Assembly: GCA_017438945.1 (NCBI GenBank)
Contig: JAFRUI010000018.1
Location: 80,049-144,048, forward strand
Source: Bacteroidales bacterium
GTDB lineage: Bacteria; Bacteroidota; Bacteroidia; Bacteroidales; WCHB1-69
DNA length: 64,000 nucleotides
Direction of reading: 5' to 3'
Below are positions 36,193 through 45,498 of this stretch, in pieces (within the stretch, counting starts at the first letter, position 1; every line of letters begins with the position of its first letter). The notes under the pieces are model-generated. The model made no database searches, had not been told where the DNA came from, and worked only from the letters and a program-made list of their open reading frames with translations. A program made the position numbers and the translations under genes.

Positions 36193-37377
36193 ATGAAAAA
36201 ATGGATGCTTGTTTTAGTCGCGCTCTTTGTTAGCGTTAGTGCTTTCTCGCAATCTTGCCTGGACGATGTCTGGCAATGCCTGAGAAGCGGCCAAACTCCT
36301 AAGGCAAAAAAGTTCATGGAATCCTGCATGGCTTCCAATCCTGATAACGCCGCCGTATGGTTGATGCAGGCGAATGTCAATGTCCACCTGTACAGATACG
36401 ACTTGGAGAAACAACAAAAAGACCCGTCTGTCGCCGCACGTTATCCCAACGCGCTGGAGGATGCCTACAACTCCTTTGTGAAGGCGCTGGAGCTTGATCC
36501 CAAAGTGGAGCCGAAAACGGGTATGCTTGGTGCCATCGAAGGCCAAAAGCTGTTAGCGGAGCCCTTCTATGAGAAGGCAGCCGCAGCAGTCGAAGCCGGC
36601 AAGTTCCAAGACGGTCTTAAATACTACGGCTTGGCTGCCAAATGCTTCGAGCTTGCCAAGATGAAGAAGAACGCCGCCATCGTCTATCTGCAAACCGCAC
36701 TTGTCTACAACCAGAAGCTCAACGACAAGGAAAACTATGAAAAGATGCTGGCCAAATGCGTCGAAACGTCTCCCGATGTGTCAGAAGATGCCTATGTGGA
36801 ACTCTACTACCTCTACAAAGACAAAAAAGACACGGTGAAATGCGGTGAGACCCTTGCCAAGGCGAAGAAAATATTCGCCGACAAGCCCGAAAAGCTGTAC
36901 GAGCCCGAAATGGACTACTATGGAATGATTGGCGAACAGGAGAAACTGCTGGAGACCTGCGACAAAGTCATCGCCACTGGCAACGAAGCCATGATTCCCA
37001 TCTGCGCCACCTACCTGACCAATGCGAAATCATACGCCAAGGCGGAGCAAATCCTGACCGAGTCCCTTGCCAAAACGCCCAACAATTTCGACCTTCTGAA
37101 GCAAATGGGCTACCGCTACGCGATGGAATACTACGACATCCAAGACCGTCGTCAGGCTGCCATGAATGCCCGTCAGTATGAAGAGGCCACCCGCCTGTTC
37201 CAAAGCCCGGAACGCAAGAACGCCATGGAGAAGGCTCACGAATGGTGCGAAAAGGCTTACCAAGTGAACCCCGACAATCTGGAGAACAACAGAATCCTGC
37301 GTGAAATGAAAGCGTTGCTCCAACTGCCCATTCCGCAAGAGCTGAACGACAGAATCAACGCCCGTATGAAGAACTAA
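36193..37377 (+). CDS. Exported tetratricopeptide-repeat protein, paralogue 2
   Basis: This 394-residue protein has a signal peptide (MKKWMLVLVALFVSVSAFSQ) and TPR-like helix pairs, including DVWQCLRSGQTPKAKKFMES, YYGLAAKCFELAKMKKNAAI and KAEQILTESLAKTPNNFDLL. It aligns in layout with the preceding gene, including the early block of YR/YDLEKQQKDPSVAARYPNA compared with YSEKQKNDSYQIQYPDAPV. Both may be envelope scaffold proteins. A clear terminator follows. Confidence 0.75.
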   Translation: MKKWMLVLVALFVSVSAFSQSCLDDVWQCLRSGQTPKAKKFMESCMASNPDNAAVWLMQANVNVHLYRYDLEKQQKDPSVAARYPNALEDAYNSFVKALELDPKVEPKTGMLGAIEGQKLLAEPFYEKAAAAVEAGKFQDGLKYYGLAAKCFELAKMKKNAAIVYLQTALVYNQKLNDKENYEKMLAKCVETSPDVSEDAYVELYYLYKDKKDTVKCGETLAKAKKIFADKPEKLYEPEMDYYGMIGEQEKLLETCDKVIATGNEAMIPICATYLTNAKSYAKAEQILTESLAKTPNNFDLLKQMGYRYAMEYYDIQDRRQAAMNARQYEEATRLFQSPERKNAMEKAHEWCEKAYQVNPDNLENNRILREMKALLQLPIPQELNDRINARMKN

Positions 37378-37398
37378 TCAGGTTTTCCATAATACATC

Positions 37399-37433
37399 AT
37401 CCCCCTCGGCATGACCGCAGGGGGATTTTTTTT
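37399..37433 (+). terminator. Rho-independent terminator after the TPR pair
   Basis: ATCCCCCT (37399-37406) pairs with AGGGGGAT (37419-37426), followed by seven further T residues. Confidence 0.93.
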
Positions 37434-37514
37434 GGAGTAATGAGGCGAATACTGTCGCTAATTTCAGCGTCGCCATACAAGGTCGCATTTGTCATTGTGT
37501 ATTTTCTTTTTGTG

Positions 37515-37522
37515 TATTTTTG
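37515..37522 (+). promoter_or_regulatory. -7 box of sdaA
   Basis: TATTTTTG followed by CG, 27 nt before the ATG at 37549. It lies inside the longer open frame, which argues against the upstream start at 37489. Confidence 0.6.
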
Positions 37523-37548
37523 CGTTTTCAAAACATATCGAGTATTAT

Positions 37549-38733
37549 ATGGAGTCCATCAAGAAAATCTTCAAAATCGGCTACGGCCCTTCCAGCAGTC
37601 ACACTATGGGACCGCACCGCGCGGCAGAAATCTTCAAAGAGAGAACCCCTGACGCCAGCGGCTACCGCGTGACCCTCTACGGCAGTCTGGCGGCCACCGG
37701 CAAGGGCCACTTCACCGACAAGACCATCATCGATGCCCTGTCACCGAAGTCCACCGAGATTGTCTGGAGACCCGAGATCCAGCACGAGTTCCACACCAAC
37801 GCCATGCTCTTTGAATCGCTCAAAGGCGAGGAGGTGACCGACCAGTGGAAGATCTACAGCATCGGCGGCGGCGAGATTGCGGATGAGCACTCCGTGATTG
37901 ACCACGAAGAGCGCTATGAGGAGAACAGTATGTCGGAAATCGTGAAACTGGTGGAGAAATACGGTATGAACTTCTGGGAATACGTGGAAAAGCACGAGGA
38001 TGCCGACCTTTGGGACTTCTTGGAGGAGCGTTGGAAGGTGATGCAGTCAACCATCGAGAAAGGGCTGCAAAACGACGGAGTGTTGCCGGGCGGGCTGTAC
38101 GTCAAACGGAAGGCCACGCAATATTACGTGAAGGCACGCAGCTACAAGGCCTCGTTACAGGGCCGTTGTCTCGTGTCGGCCTACGCCTTGGCCACGGCGG
38201 AGGAGAACGCCTCGGGCGGCAAGATCGTCACCGCGCCCACCTGCGGTTCGTCGGGCGTGCTGCCAGCGGTGCTTTACCACCTCAAACACAACCATGACTA
38301 TAGCGACAAATTCATCCTGAAAGCGATGGCCACAGCCGGACTCTTCGGCAACATCATCCGCACCAACGCCTCCCTGTCCGGAGCGGAAGTGGGCTGCCAG
38401 GGCGAGATCGGCTCCGCATGCGCCATGGCTGCTGCCGCCGCCAACCAGCTCTTCGGAGGTTCGCCACAACAAATCGAGTACGCAGCGGAGATGGGGCTGG
38501 AACATCACCTCGGACTCACCTGCGACCCCATCTGCGGTCTCGTGCAGATTCCCTGCATCGAGCGCAACGCTTTCGCCGCCCTCCGCGCTTTGGATGCCAA
38601 CCTCTTCGCCATGATGTCCGACGGCAAACACCTCATCAGCTTCGACAAGGTGGTGAAAACGATGAACCTGACCGGAAAAGACCTGCCGAGTTTGTATAAG
38701 GAGACGGCAATGGGAGGACTGGCGGTGGATTAA
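37549..38733 (+). CDS. sdaA: L-serine ammonia-lyase, single-chain iron-sulfur type
   Basis: I start at the ATG at 37549 (394 residues). The protein fuses the beta domain ([19 protein letters not shown], residues about 11-29) with the catalytic alpha domain, which holds [37 protein letters not shown] and [15 protein letters not shown]. The conserved cysteines bind the [4Fe-4S] cluster that activates the serine hydroxyl. It converts L-serine to pyruvate and ammonia in the cytoplasm and is oxygen-sensitive, fitting an anaerobe. The 3' end shares a TTAA with the convergent gltX gene, each stop codon using three of the four bases. Confidence 0.95.
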   Translation: MESIKKIFKIGYGPSSSHTMGPHRAAEIFKERTPDASGYRVTLYGSLAATGKGHFTDKTIIDALSPKSTEIVWRPEIQHEFHTNAMLFESLKGEEVTDQWKIYSIGGGEIADEHSVIDHEERYEENSMSEIVKLVEKYGMNFWEYVEKHEDADLWDFLEERWKVMQSTIEKGLQNDGVLPGGLYVKRKATQYYVKARSYKASLQGRCLVSAYALATAEENASGGKIVTAPTCGSSGVLPAVLYHLKHNHDYSDKFILKAMATAGLFGNIIRTNASLSGAEVGCQGEIGSACAMAAAAANQLFGGSPQQIEYAAEMGLEHHLGLTCDPICGLVQIPCIERNAFAALRALDANLFAMMSDGKHLISFDKVVKTMNLTGKDLPSLYKETAMGGLAVD

Positions 38734-40253
38734 CCCTCCACCGCAGCAATCACCGCTTCGGTGCGCTTGCGGGTCTCCTCCACGCCGAGAACGCTAATCA
38801 TGGTGAAGAGTTCGGGGCCACGGGCAGCTCCTACAAGACCAATTCTCAGACTGTTGAGCACAGCTCCCATGTTCCATTCGTTGGCTTTGATGTGTTCCAT
38901 CACACGGTCGTGGGCGGCCTGCATGTCGAAGACCTCATCCTGCTCCAACAACTGAAGGATGACACGCAATTTCTCGCCAGTGCCCTCTTTCCAACGCTTC
39001 TTCAAATCCTGTGCGCTGTACTCCGTCGGGGCCACGAAGAAGTAGCCAGCCTGCTCCCAGAAATCGGGAATGAAGTTGAGACGATCCTTGATCAAGTCAA
39101 TGACCTTCAAGAGATACTCTTCGGTACAGGTAATGCCCTTCTCGTCCAGAATCTTGGTGAAATAGGGTGCCAGCTCCTGCGCGGATTTCATCTGGATGTA
39201 TTCGTGGTTGAACCATTTGGCCTTGTCGAGGGAGAATTTCGCGCCAGACTTGCTGATTTTCTCCAACGAGAAGAGTTCCACCATCTCGTCAAGGGTAAAG
39301 ATTTCCTGCTCAATGCCTGGATTCCATCCTAACAACGCCAACATATTCACCACCGCTTCAGGCAGATAGCCGCTTTCGCGATAACCTGAAGAGACATCGC
39401 CGCTCTTGGGATCGTGCCACTCCAGCGGGAAAACCGGAAATCCGAGACGGTCGCCGTCGCGCTTGCTGAGCTTGCCATTACCATCGGGTTTGAGCAGCAG
39501 CGGCAGATGCGCGAATTGCGGGGCCTCCCAGCCGAACGCCTTGTACAACATCACGTGCAGCGGCGCCGACGGCAACCACTCCTCACCACGGATCACGTGC
39601 GTAATCTGCATCGTGTGGTCATCCACAATGTTGGCCAGATGGTAAGTCGGCATTCCATCAGACTTATACAACACCTTATCATCCAAAAGGTTGGAATTTA
39701 TCACCACCTCTCCACGAATCAAGTCGTGGACGTGGATGTCGGTGTTTTCGGGATATTTGAAACGGACCACGTAAGGTGCCCCCGACTCTATTCGTGCTTT
39801 CGTCTCTTCTGCACTCAGTGTCAGCGAGTTGACCATCGACATACGCGTGGAAGCATCATATTGGAACGTCTTCCTCTGACTTTCCGCCTCCTTGCGTTTG
39901 GCATCGAGGGCTTCGGGAGTGTCGAAAGCATAATATGCCCAACCGTCGTTCACCAACTGTTCAGCGTAAGGCTTGTACATGGGTTTGCGCTCCGACTGTT
40001 TATACGGACCAAACTCACCGCCGATGCCGACACCCTCATCGAACTTGAGTCCGAGCCACTGAAAGGCCTCGATGATGTACTCCTCCGCGCCCGGCACGAA
40101 GCGGGTCTGGTCGGTATCCTCAATACGCAGCAGGAAAGTGCCGCCGTGTTTCTTGGCAAACAGGTAATTATACAATGCGGTACGCACGCCGCCGATGTGG
40201 AGCGGTCCCGTGGGACTAGGCGCAAATCTTACTCTCGGTTTCATATTTTCCAT
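38730..40253 (-). CDS. gltX: Glutamate--tRNA ligase
   Basis: A class I synthetase of about 507 residues from the ATG at 40253; ATGs at 40262 and 40244 and a TTG at 40268 are alternatives, with no ribosome site to decide. The HIGH-type motif is [11 protein letters not shown] and the KMSKS-type motif is KLSKRDG. Other landmarks are [20 protein letters not shown] and [24 protein letters not shown]. It charges tRNA-Glu (and in many Bacteroidota only that). A TATTTTTG box on the minus strand at 40277-40284 gives a leader of 10-25 nt. It converges on sdaA. Confidence 0.96.
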   Translation of the reverse strand: MENMKPRVRFAPSPTGPLHIGGVRTALYNYLFAKKHGGTFLLRIEDTDQTRFVPGAEEYIIEAFQWLGLKFDEGVGIGGEFGPYKQSERKPMYKPYAEQLVNDGWAYYAFDTPEALDAKRKEAESQRKTFQYDASTRMSMVNSLTLSAEETKARIESGAPYVVRFKYPENTDIHVHDLIRGEVVINSNLLDDKVLYKSDGMPTYHLANIVDDHTMQITHVIRGEEWLPSAPLHVMLYKAFGWEAPQFAHLPLLLKPDGNGKLSKRDGDRLGFPVFPLEWHDPKSGDVSSGYRESGYLPEAVVNMLALLGWNPGIEQEIFTLDEMVELFSLEKISKSGAKFSLDKAKWFNHEYIQMKSAQELAPYFTKILDEKGITCTEEYLLKVIDLIKDRLNFIPDFWEQAGYFFVAPTEYSAQDLKKRWKEGTGEKLRVILQLLEQDEVFDMQAAHDRVMEHIKANEWNMGAVLNSLRIGLVGAARGPELFTMISVLGVEETRKRTEAVIAAVEG

Positions 40254-40276
40254 AAACGTCATATTCAAAAAGGATG

Positions 40277-40284
40277 CAAAAATA
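40277..40284 (-). promoter_or_regulatory. -7 box of gltX
   Basis: CAAAAATA on the plus strand. It lies so close that it favours the ATGs at 40262/40253/40244 over the TTG at 40268. Confidence 0.55.
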
Positions 40285-40363
40285 CAAAATTTATGGGGAC
40301 GAATCGCAGAATATGCGCATCGTCCCCATAATCTCAGATCAATCTTTCAAAAAAGAGATGTTG

Positions 40364-41131
40364 CTACTTCGACACATTGAACAAGCAGGTGAAACGCAGG
40401 CCCACATTTAACGGGATGGTCACATCATGAAATGCCTCGTCGCTGATCGCGTATGGGACGTAATGTGCGTATGATCCAATACTTTTTTTCGGTCCCTCTT
40501 CAAAGACCCCATAATCCACGTATGCGCCAAGATAGAATCGGGCTTTAGGCTGGACAAGTTCATCAAAAGAGGTAAACTCCCCAAAAGAACCGCCCAACTC
40601 AAAACGGGCATAAAGTTGGAAATCGCGATTATAACGATACTGATGAATGTCCTCATAATCCCAAACCTCAGAGTTATCGTTGAGCGCAGGTCCTATGACA
40701 GCGCCGTTTCCATAAACACTTAAAGAAGGCGCCACGCCTGCCTTGAAATAGAATTTGCCAAACTCCCCGCCTAACATCACCGGGAAGTTGAAGCTCATGT
40801 TGTGCAAAAGCTCCGTCATCCCTTTCTCAATTGTATTATAATGTAAAAAACCTACCGTTGTGATATCCTCCGTGGACATATTTGCCATAATGGTATTGTC
40901 ATACTCAACCCCAACACCGAAAGTGAAATGGTTGTGATGAAGCTGGTAGCCCAGCCCGATATTATCGCTTATGCCACCGAGACACACGACAGGCAAGGAG
41001 GGTTGCACACGAACGGTGTTCGAATAAGCGGAGCCACGACTCAAGGAAATAAAATGTCGTGTGGGGTGCTGTGCATTGATACTTCCTAAAGTTATCATGC
41101 AACAAATCAACAAAATAAAGCTTTTTTTCAT
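40364..41131 (-). CDS. Putative outer-membrane beta-barrel protein of unknown function
   Basis: The 255-residue protein has a signal peptide (cleavage near SINAQ, residue 21), followed by alternating polar and hydrophobic strands with aromatic girdle residues (HFTFGVGVEYDN, FYFKAGVAPSLSVYG, FQLYARFELGGSFGEF, ARFYLGAYVDYGVF). The end, DVTIPLNVGLRFTCLFNVSK, is barrel-like but does not finish exactly on an aromatic residue. I infer a small outer-membrane barrel of the kind common in Bacteroidota. No specific family is recognised. It lies 39 nt downstream of the ygiQ-type gene and may be co-transcribed with it. Confidence 0.55.
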   Translation of the reverse strand: MKKSFILLICCMITLGSINAQHPTRHFISLSRGSAYSNTVRVQPSLPVVCLGGISDNIGLGYQLHHNHFTFGVGVEYDNTIMANMSTEDITTVGFLHYNTIEKGMTELLHNMSFNFPVMLGGEFGKFYFKAGVAPSLSVYGNGAVIGPALNDNSEVWDYEDIHQYRYNRDFQLYARFELGGSFGEFTSFDELVQPKARFYLGAYVDYGVFEEGPKKSIGSYAHYVPYAISDEAFHDVTIPLNVGLRFTCLFNVSK

Positions 41132-41170
41132 AATGATATTTTATTAATCACTCGGATATAACGATTCGGT

Positions 41171-42967
41171 TTATCTTTTATTATGTAAATTAGCTCTTAT
41201 TACTCGAATTTTTTTCTTGTTTTCCGGCAAATCGGCAAAAAAGAACAAATGCTGGTCCTGGCGTTCCTGTTTGCTTTTTGCCACATGCACTTTTTTGCTC
41301 GTATAAGGGTCATAACCAAGATAATACATCGCTGTGGCGTAGGTCATGGGCGTGGGCGTGAAGTCCTGCACCTGGTCGGTCATAAGATGGTATTGATGGG
41401 TAATGTCGCATAATTTGCTCATCTTTTCCACTGTGCAGCCTGGATGCGAGGCAATAAAATAGGGGATCAACTGTTGGTTTTTCCCGCATTTCCGGTTTTC
41501 CTCGTTAAATTCTTTGAGAAAGTCGAGAAAATGGTCAAAGGAGGGCTTGCGCATGAGGGAAAGGACCTCCGCATCTGTGTGTTCAGGTGCAACCTTCAGA
41601 CGTCCCGACACATGGTGGCGCACCACTTGTCGGAGATACTCCCCAAGTCCAAGTTGCAAGCGCTCTTTCTCATTGTCAGTCAGCAACATATCGTAACGGA
41701 TGCCGCTACCGATAGTGATATGTTTCACCCCGTTGGTGTTCATCACTTTCTGATAGAGAGCCGTGACGGCGTGGTGGTCGGCGACCAGATTCGGGCACTT
41801 TTTCGGCACAAGGCAGGACGCGCGCGCGCACTTCTCGCACTGCGACAAATCCTTGCCATGCATTTTGTACATATTGGCGGATGGGCCACCCAAATCACTG
41901 ATATGTCCCTTGAAATAAGGGCGTTGCACCAAATCCTCCACTTCTCGCATAACGGATTCCTCAGAGCGGGAGGCAATGGCCTTGCCCTGGTGCGCGGCAA
42001 TGGCACAGAAACTGCATCCACCAAAACACCCCCGATGGATGGTGATGGAGTTCTTGATCATCTCGAAGGCGGGGATGTCACCGCGTTTCAGATACTTGGG
42101 ATGCGGCGCATTCTTCATCCGGTCGAAGAGCGCGAAACTGTCCATCTCGGCCTCCGTAGCCACGGGAAACGGCGGACGCACCACCACAAACTTATCCGTA
42201 TAAGGCTGGATCAATGTGCGTTGCACCCGCTTGTTCGACTCCTTCTCCATCACCACAAAGTTCTCCCCATACTTACGCTTATCTTTCAGCTCTTCAGCAT
42301 AGTCATGAAGAAGAATCGGATTTTCGGACTTATAACAGTCAACACCATTATCTATATAGGCAATCTGGGAACATTCGGGAAGATGGTCGCGCCAGTCAGA
42401 GTGTTGCATCAGCTTGGCTAACTGCACAATCGGCCGCTCGCCCATGCCATAGACCAGCACATCTGCTTGACTGTCAAGGAGGATGGAAGGTTTGAGGGTG
42501 TCGCTCCAATAGTCGTAATGGGAGAGCCGTCGCATGGAGGCCTCCACACCTCCGAGCACGATGGGAGTGTCGGGGAAGAGCTGTCGCAGGATGCGGGAAT
42601 AGACGGTGGTGGCATAATCGGGGCGGAAACCGGCCTTGCCACCAGCAGTGTAGGCGTCATCGCTGCGCAGCCGTTTGTTGGCGGTGTAATGGTTGACCAT
42701 GGAGTCCATGTTGCCGGAGGTAACCCCGAAGAAAAGGCGCGGAGTCCCCAGCTTCTTGAAGTCGCGGAGGTCGTCCTGCCAGTTGGGCTGCGGCAAAATG
42801 GCCACGCGCAGTCCTTCGCGCTCGAGCACACGACCGATGACCGCCGCACCGAACGACGGATGGTCCACGTAAGCGTCACCGTTCACGATGATGACATCCA
42901 CGTAGTCCCAACCCAAATAGTCGAGCTCCTTCTTGGTAATCGGTAGAAAATGCGACGCGCCTGCCAT
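41171..42967 (-). CDS. YgiQ family radical SAM protein
   Basis: The 598-residue protein combines an N-terminal cobalamin-binding-like segment (about 1-150, with VDVIIVNGDAYVDHPSFGAAVIGRVLEREG) with a radical SAM core. The cluster motif is CFGGCSFC (Cys314, Cys318, Cys321), followed by AIAAHQGKAIASRSEESV. The C-terminal region has PEHTDAEVLSLMRKPSF and SHPGCTVEKM, typical of YgiQ. Its reaction is unknown. It has a TATTTTTG box on the minus strand at 42991-42998, with a TAACC-type repeat just upstream of that box. Confidence 0.92.
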   Translation of the reverse strand: MAGASHFLPITKKELDYLGWDYVDVIIVNGDAYVDHPSFGAAVIGRVLEREGLRVAILPQPNWQDDLRDFKKLGTPRLFFGVTSGNMDSMVNHYTANKRLRSDDAYTAGGKAGFRPDYATTVYSRILRQLFPDTPIVLGGVEASMRRLSHYDYWSDTLKPSILLDSQADVLVYGMGERPIVQLAKLMQHSDWRDHLPECSQIAYIDNGVDCYKSENPILLHDYAEELKDKRKYGENFVVMEKESNKRVQRTLIQPYTDKFVVVRPPFPVATEAEMDSFALFDRMKNAPHPKYLKRGDIPAFEMIKNSITIHRGCFGGCSFCAIAAHQGKAIASRSEESVMREVEDLVQRPYFKGHISDLGGPSANMYKMHGKDLSQCEKCARASCLVPKKCPNLVADHHAVTALYQKVMNTNGVKHITIGSGIRYDMLLTDNEKERLQLGLGEYLRQVVRHHVSGRLKVAPEHTDAEVLSLMRKPSFDHFLDFLKEFNEENRKCGKNQQLIPYFIASHPGCTVEKMSKLCDITHQYHLMTDQVQDFTPTPMTYATAMYYLGYDPYTSKKVHVAKSKQERQDQHLFFFADLPENKKKIRVIRANLHNKR

Positions 42968-42990
42968 AAGTCCCTTGTCCTTTCAGACGG

Positions 42991-42998
42991 CAAAAATA
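42991..42998 (-). promoter_or_regulatory. -7 box of the ygiQ-type gene
   Basis: CAAAAATA on the plus strand, 24 nt upstream of the ATG at 42967. Confidence 0.55.
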
Positions 42999-43004
42999 CA
43001 TTTT

Positions 43005-43042
43005 TAATGGTTATGGGTTATGGGTTATGGGTTATTGAAGCA
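43005..43042 (-). repeat. TAACC-type repeat upstream of the ygiQ-type promoter
   Basis: On the minus strand: GCTTCAATAACCC, then three ATAACC copies and ATTA. The same words as the leaders of tyrS and others, but here separated from the start codon by the -7 box, so it is not in the leader. Confidence 0.93.
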
Positions 43043-43133
43043 GGGTAGGCGTTGGCCATCAAGCATTATCAATTAGCCAAGAACCAGTAAATGAAGACAA
43101 TAAACAAAAAACATAACATGTTAAAAAAAAGTG

Positions 43134-43141
43134 TATTTTTG
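43134..43141 (+). promoter_or_regulatory. -7 box upstream of tRNA-Met
   Basis: TATTTTTG followed by CCGCC, 54 nt before the mature tRNA. The palindrome at 43161 lies between them. Confidence 0.5.
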
Positions 43142-43160
43142 CCGCCTGAAAATTTGACAT

Positions 43161-43190
43161 TGTAGAGATGCGCCATGGCACGTCTCTACT
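43161..43190. repeat. Dispersed palindrome, GTAGAGAC type
   Basis: TGTAGAGATGCGCCA paired with TGGCACGTCTCTACT, with mismatches near the middle of the arms. It ends 5 nt before the tRNA and would lie in its 5' leader. Confidence 0.88.
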
Positions 43191-43194
43191 GTCG

Positions 43195-43268
43195 GGTCCC
43201 ATAGCTCAGTTGGTTAGAGCATCTGACTCATAATCAGAGGGTCCAAGGTTCGAGCCCTTGTGGGACCA
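43195..43268 (+). tRNA. tRNA with CAT anticodon (elongator Met, or Ile2)
   Basis: The 74-nt cloverleaf has acceptor GGTCCCA with TGGGACC, anticodon stem TCTGA/TCAGA around CTCATAA (anticodon CAT), and T-arm CAAGG/CCTTG. It lacks the initiator features: pair 1-72 is G-C, and the anticodon stem does not have three G-C pairs. Elongator methionine is most likely; a lysidine-modified isoleucine tRNA cannot be excluded by eye. CCA is not encoded. Confidence 0.92.
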
Positions 43269-43273
43269 CTTTC

Positions 43274-43305
43274 CAATGTTCAATGTACAATGTTCAATGT
43301 ACATG
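43274..43305 (+). repeat. CAATGTTCAATGTA tandem repeat after tRNA-Met
   Basis: Two copies of CAATGTTCAATGTA followed by CATG, directly downstream of the tRNA. Confidence 0.88.
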
Positions 43306-43384
43306 CATAATTCACAATTCTTTTTTACTATCGGATGTTTGATTGCGAGATTTTTTATTGCAAATCACACTCAGTAAAAAAATG

Positions 43385-43392
43385 TATTTTTG
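43385..43392 (+). promoter_or_regulatory. -7 box of the alpha/beta hydrolase gene
   Basis: TATTTTTG followed by CCTC, 18 nt before the ATG at 43410. Confidence 0.55.
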
Positions 43393-43409
43393 CCTCATAA
43401 TTTGCGACT

Positions 43410-45131
43410 ATGGGAAAGAGGTCGGACATATTATCCCATTGGAGAAGCTGCATGACGGTTTTGGGGCTGTTCCTTTTGGCCGTATGCCTGCTTATTGTTC
43501 CTGATTCCTGCAAGCACAAAGCAAAAAACGGGGTTCAGCCAAGACAAGAAGAGCTGGACAAACAGAAAAAGGCGGAATTCGTAGAGGATCTGGAACTTGC
43601 CGATTTCTCGTTTTCCGACATCAGCGGGGTTTTTATAGGTGAAATAAACGACCAACCGTATGCTCTCTGCATAGAAACCGCGGACAGAAGCAAGGTGACC
43701 GGAAAATATTACCGTATTGACACACTGGAAAGCAGTGTTCCGCCCGTTCCTTTCAAGCTTCTGCGGGAACGCGACGGTCACCGGCTCGTTGTCGGCTCCG
43801 CAAGCGATCTGGTAACTTTCTCTATTTCCGCCGACTCGTCCGCAATCCTCGGCACCCTCACCACCCAAGGCGAACAGTCGAAGACATTTCGGATTTCCTT
43901 CAAACACTACGCTCCCCCCGTCTACCGCGAAATCAAATCCACCCGTTATCGTGAGCCGAAGTATAATTTCACGAAAACCCCTGACATCCAATATGGAACA
44001 GCAAAGGGTTTCTGGACCAGCTACCCCATGGAGGACGACACCAACTACACCAGGATGATCCTCAAGCTACTGCCCAAAACGGCAGCCACGAAAAAACTGG
44101 ACTTGCTTTTGGATCTGTACGTTCCTGCTGACAGTATGCAAAAGCATCCGCTTCTTGTGCTTTTGCACGGCGGGGCATTCTTCTTCGGCGACAAGGGGAA
44201 CCGGAACATGCGGGTATGGTGCGAGCATTTTGCAAAAAGCGGTTACGTGGTGGCCTCTGTCAACTACCGTCTGGGGTTCTCCATCTCCAAAAGTTCCATC
44301 CAACAATGCGGATATCAGGCAATTCAGGACGCGCACGCCGCTCTTCGGTACTTGGTAGCTAACGCCGAGGAATACCGGATCGACCCTGACTACATCTTTC
44401 TCGCCGGAACCAGCGCGGGCTCCATCACCGCGTTGGGAACCGCGTTCATGGACAACACAAACTGTCCTCCATTTGTTGCCAAGAACAAGCTTCCGAAAAA
44501 ATGCGGATCTCTGCACACTTCGGGCAACGAATACCGTGACAAAGTGAAAATCAAGGCGATCGCCAACATGTGGGGGGCTGTTTACGACCTGCATGAGCTG
44601 GACGGCCGCCGCATCCCAGTGGTCTCCTTTCATGGAACCAGCGACAAAGTTGTCCCCTTCGACCACGGTTTTCCATTCTCGGGGGTGAAAAGCAAACTTG
44701 GCGAAAGGTTGTTCGACGAGGTGTTCGGCTCAAAGGCCATCCACCACTACCTCGATTCGATGCACGTGCGCAACAAACTGTATCCGCTCGATGGTTGCGG
44801 CCACGCCCCGTACCAAGAGAAAAACGGCACCCTGAACCATCATTATTATTTCATTCAGGATAAGATTCAGGAGTTTTTCTATCCAGAGCTCAAATCGAAA
44901 ATCGGACTGAAGCACGATGATCGGGAACCACAAATCTATTGTATCAACGACGATGAGGCTTCCCGCATCAGCTGGCAGGCGGAAGGAGGTCTGATACTCA
45001 ACATTTCAGGGAACAGTGTCCGCGTGCTTTGGCTCGAGGACGCGCCAAAGCATCTGCTGCGTGCCAGCGGCCTCAACGCACTTGGCGTCCCTCTCAAACA
45101 GGAATGGAATCTTCAGAAGGTCTGTTCATAA
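43410..45131 (+). CDS. Secreted or lipid-anchored alpha/beta hydrolase with extra N- and C-terminal regions
   Basis: The 573-residue protein has a hydrophobic N-terminal segment (about 15-33) ending VPDSC, a possible lipobox with Cys34. Then comes a beta-rich region (about 65-160) that is not part of the hydrolase. The alpha/beta hydrolase domain (about 225-500) has the oxyanion motif HGGAFFFGD, the nucleophile elbow GTSAGS (Ser335), Asp412 in HGTSDKVVPF and His465 in GCGHAPY. This is the carboxylesterase/feruloyl-esterase-like type with Glu/Asp triads. The last 70 residues are an unrecognised beta-rich tail. Substrate unknown. An alternative start is the ATG at 43452. Confidence 0.78.
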   Translation: MGKRSDILSHWRSCMTVLGLFLLAVCLLIVPDSCKHKAKNGVQPRQEELDKQKKAEFVEDLELADFSFSDISGVFIGEINDQPYALCIETADRSKVTGKYYRIDTLESSVPPVPFKLLRERDGHRLVVGSASDLVTFSISADSSAILGTLTTQGEQSKTFRISFKHYAPPVYREIKSTRYREPKYNFTKTPDIQYGTAKGFWTSYPMEDDTNYTRMILKLLPKTAATKKLDLLLDLYVPADSMQKHPLLVLLHGGAFFFGDKGNRNMRVWCEHFAKSGYVVASVNYRLGFSISKSSIQQCGYQAIQDAHAALRYLVANAEEYRIDPDYIFLAGTSAGSITALGTAFMDNTNCPPFVAKNKLPKKCGSLHTSGNEYRDKVKIKAIANMWGAVYDLHELDGRRIPVVSFHGTSDKVVPFDHGFPFSGVKSKLGERLFDEVFGSKAIHHYLDSMHVRNKLYPLDGCGHAPYQEKNGTLNHHYYFIQDKIQEFFYPELKSKIGLKHDDREPQIYCINDDEASRISWQAEGGLILNISGNSVRVLWLEDAPKHLLRASGLNALGVPLKQEWNLQKVCS

Positions 45132-45192
45132 CCCCAGTCATGACTGTTGAAAAAATATTTTCACAAAAGATTGATTATATGCAAAAAAAGTC

Positions 45193-45200
45193 TATTTTTG
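45193..45200 (+). promoter_or_regulatory. -7 box of rpsT
   Basis: TATTTTTG followed by CAGCCCG, the same context as the rpsL promoter; 46 nt before the rpsT ATG. Confidence 0.65.
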
Positions 45201-45246
45201 CAGCCCGAAAATTTAAAACGAAAAAACATAAAAAAAGTAAGAGATA

Positions 45247-45498
45247 ATGGCAAATCACAAGTCATCTTTAAAGAGAATTAGAGCGAACGAAACGAAAAGA
45301 TTAGCAAACCGTTACTACTCCAAAACGATGCGTAACGCGTTGAGAGACATCCGCGCCATCAGCGACAAGGGCGAGGCTACCCAAAAACTGTCAAGCATGA
45401 CCTCCATGATTGACAAACTCGCCAAAAGAGGCATGATCCACAAGAACAAAGCCGCCAACCTGAAGTCAGGTTTGATGAAGAAGATCAATGCCCTCTAA
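45247..45498 (+). CDS. rpsT: 30S ribosomal protein S20
   Basis: This 83-residue, highly basic helical protein binds 16S rRNA at the base of the body. The start [26 protein letters not shown] and the end [19 protein letters not shown] are characteristic. It has its own promoter. The thioesterase gene downstream starts inside it, overlapping 11 nt. Confidence 0.97.
   Translation: MANHKSSLKRIRANETKRLANRYYSKTMRNALRDIRAISDKGEATQKLSSMTSMIDKLAKRGMIHKNKAANLKSGLMKKINAL

Larger units (their letters stand above)
42968..43409. other. 442-bp intergenic region with promoter boxes, repeats, palindrome and tRNA
   Basis: In order: ygiQ -7 box, TAACC-type repeat (43005-43042), -7 box (43134-43141), GTAGAGA palindrome (43161-43190), tRNA-Met (43195-43268), AATGTTCAATGTAC repeat (43274-43305) and a -7 box (43385-43392) for the hydrolase. 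No protein gene is visible. Confidence 0.85.

Noticed and set aside
37489..37548. Longer start for SdaA at 37489
   Set aside because: The extra 20 residues are hydrophobic, contain the promoter box at 37515-37522, and precede the usual family start.
43195..43268. Initiator tRNA-fMet
   Set aside because: The 1-72 pair is G-C and the anticodon stem lacks the three G-C pairs of initiators.
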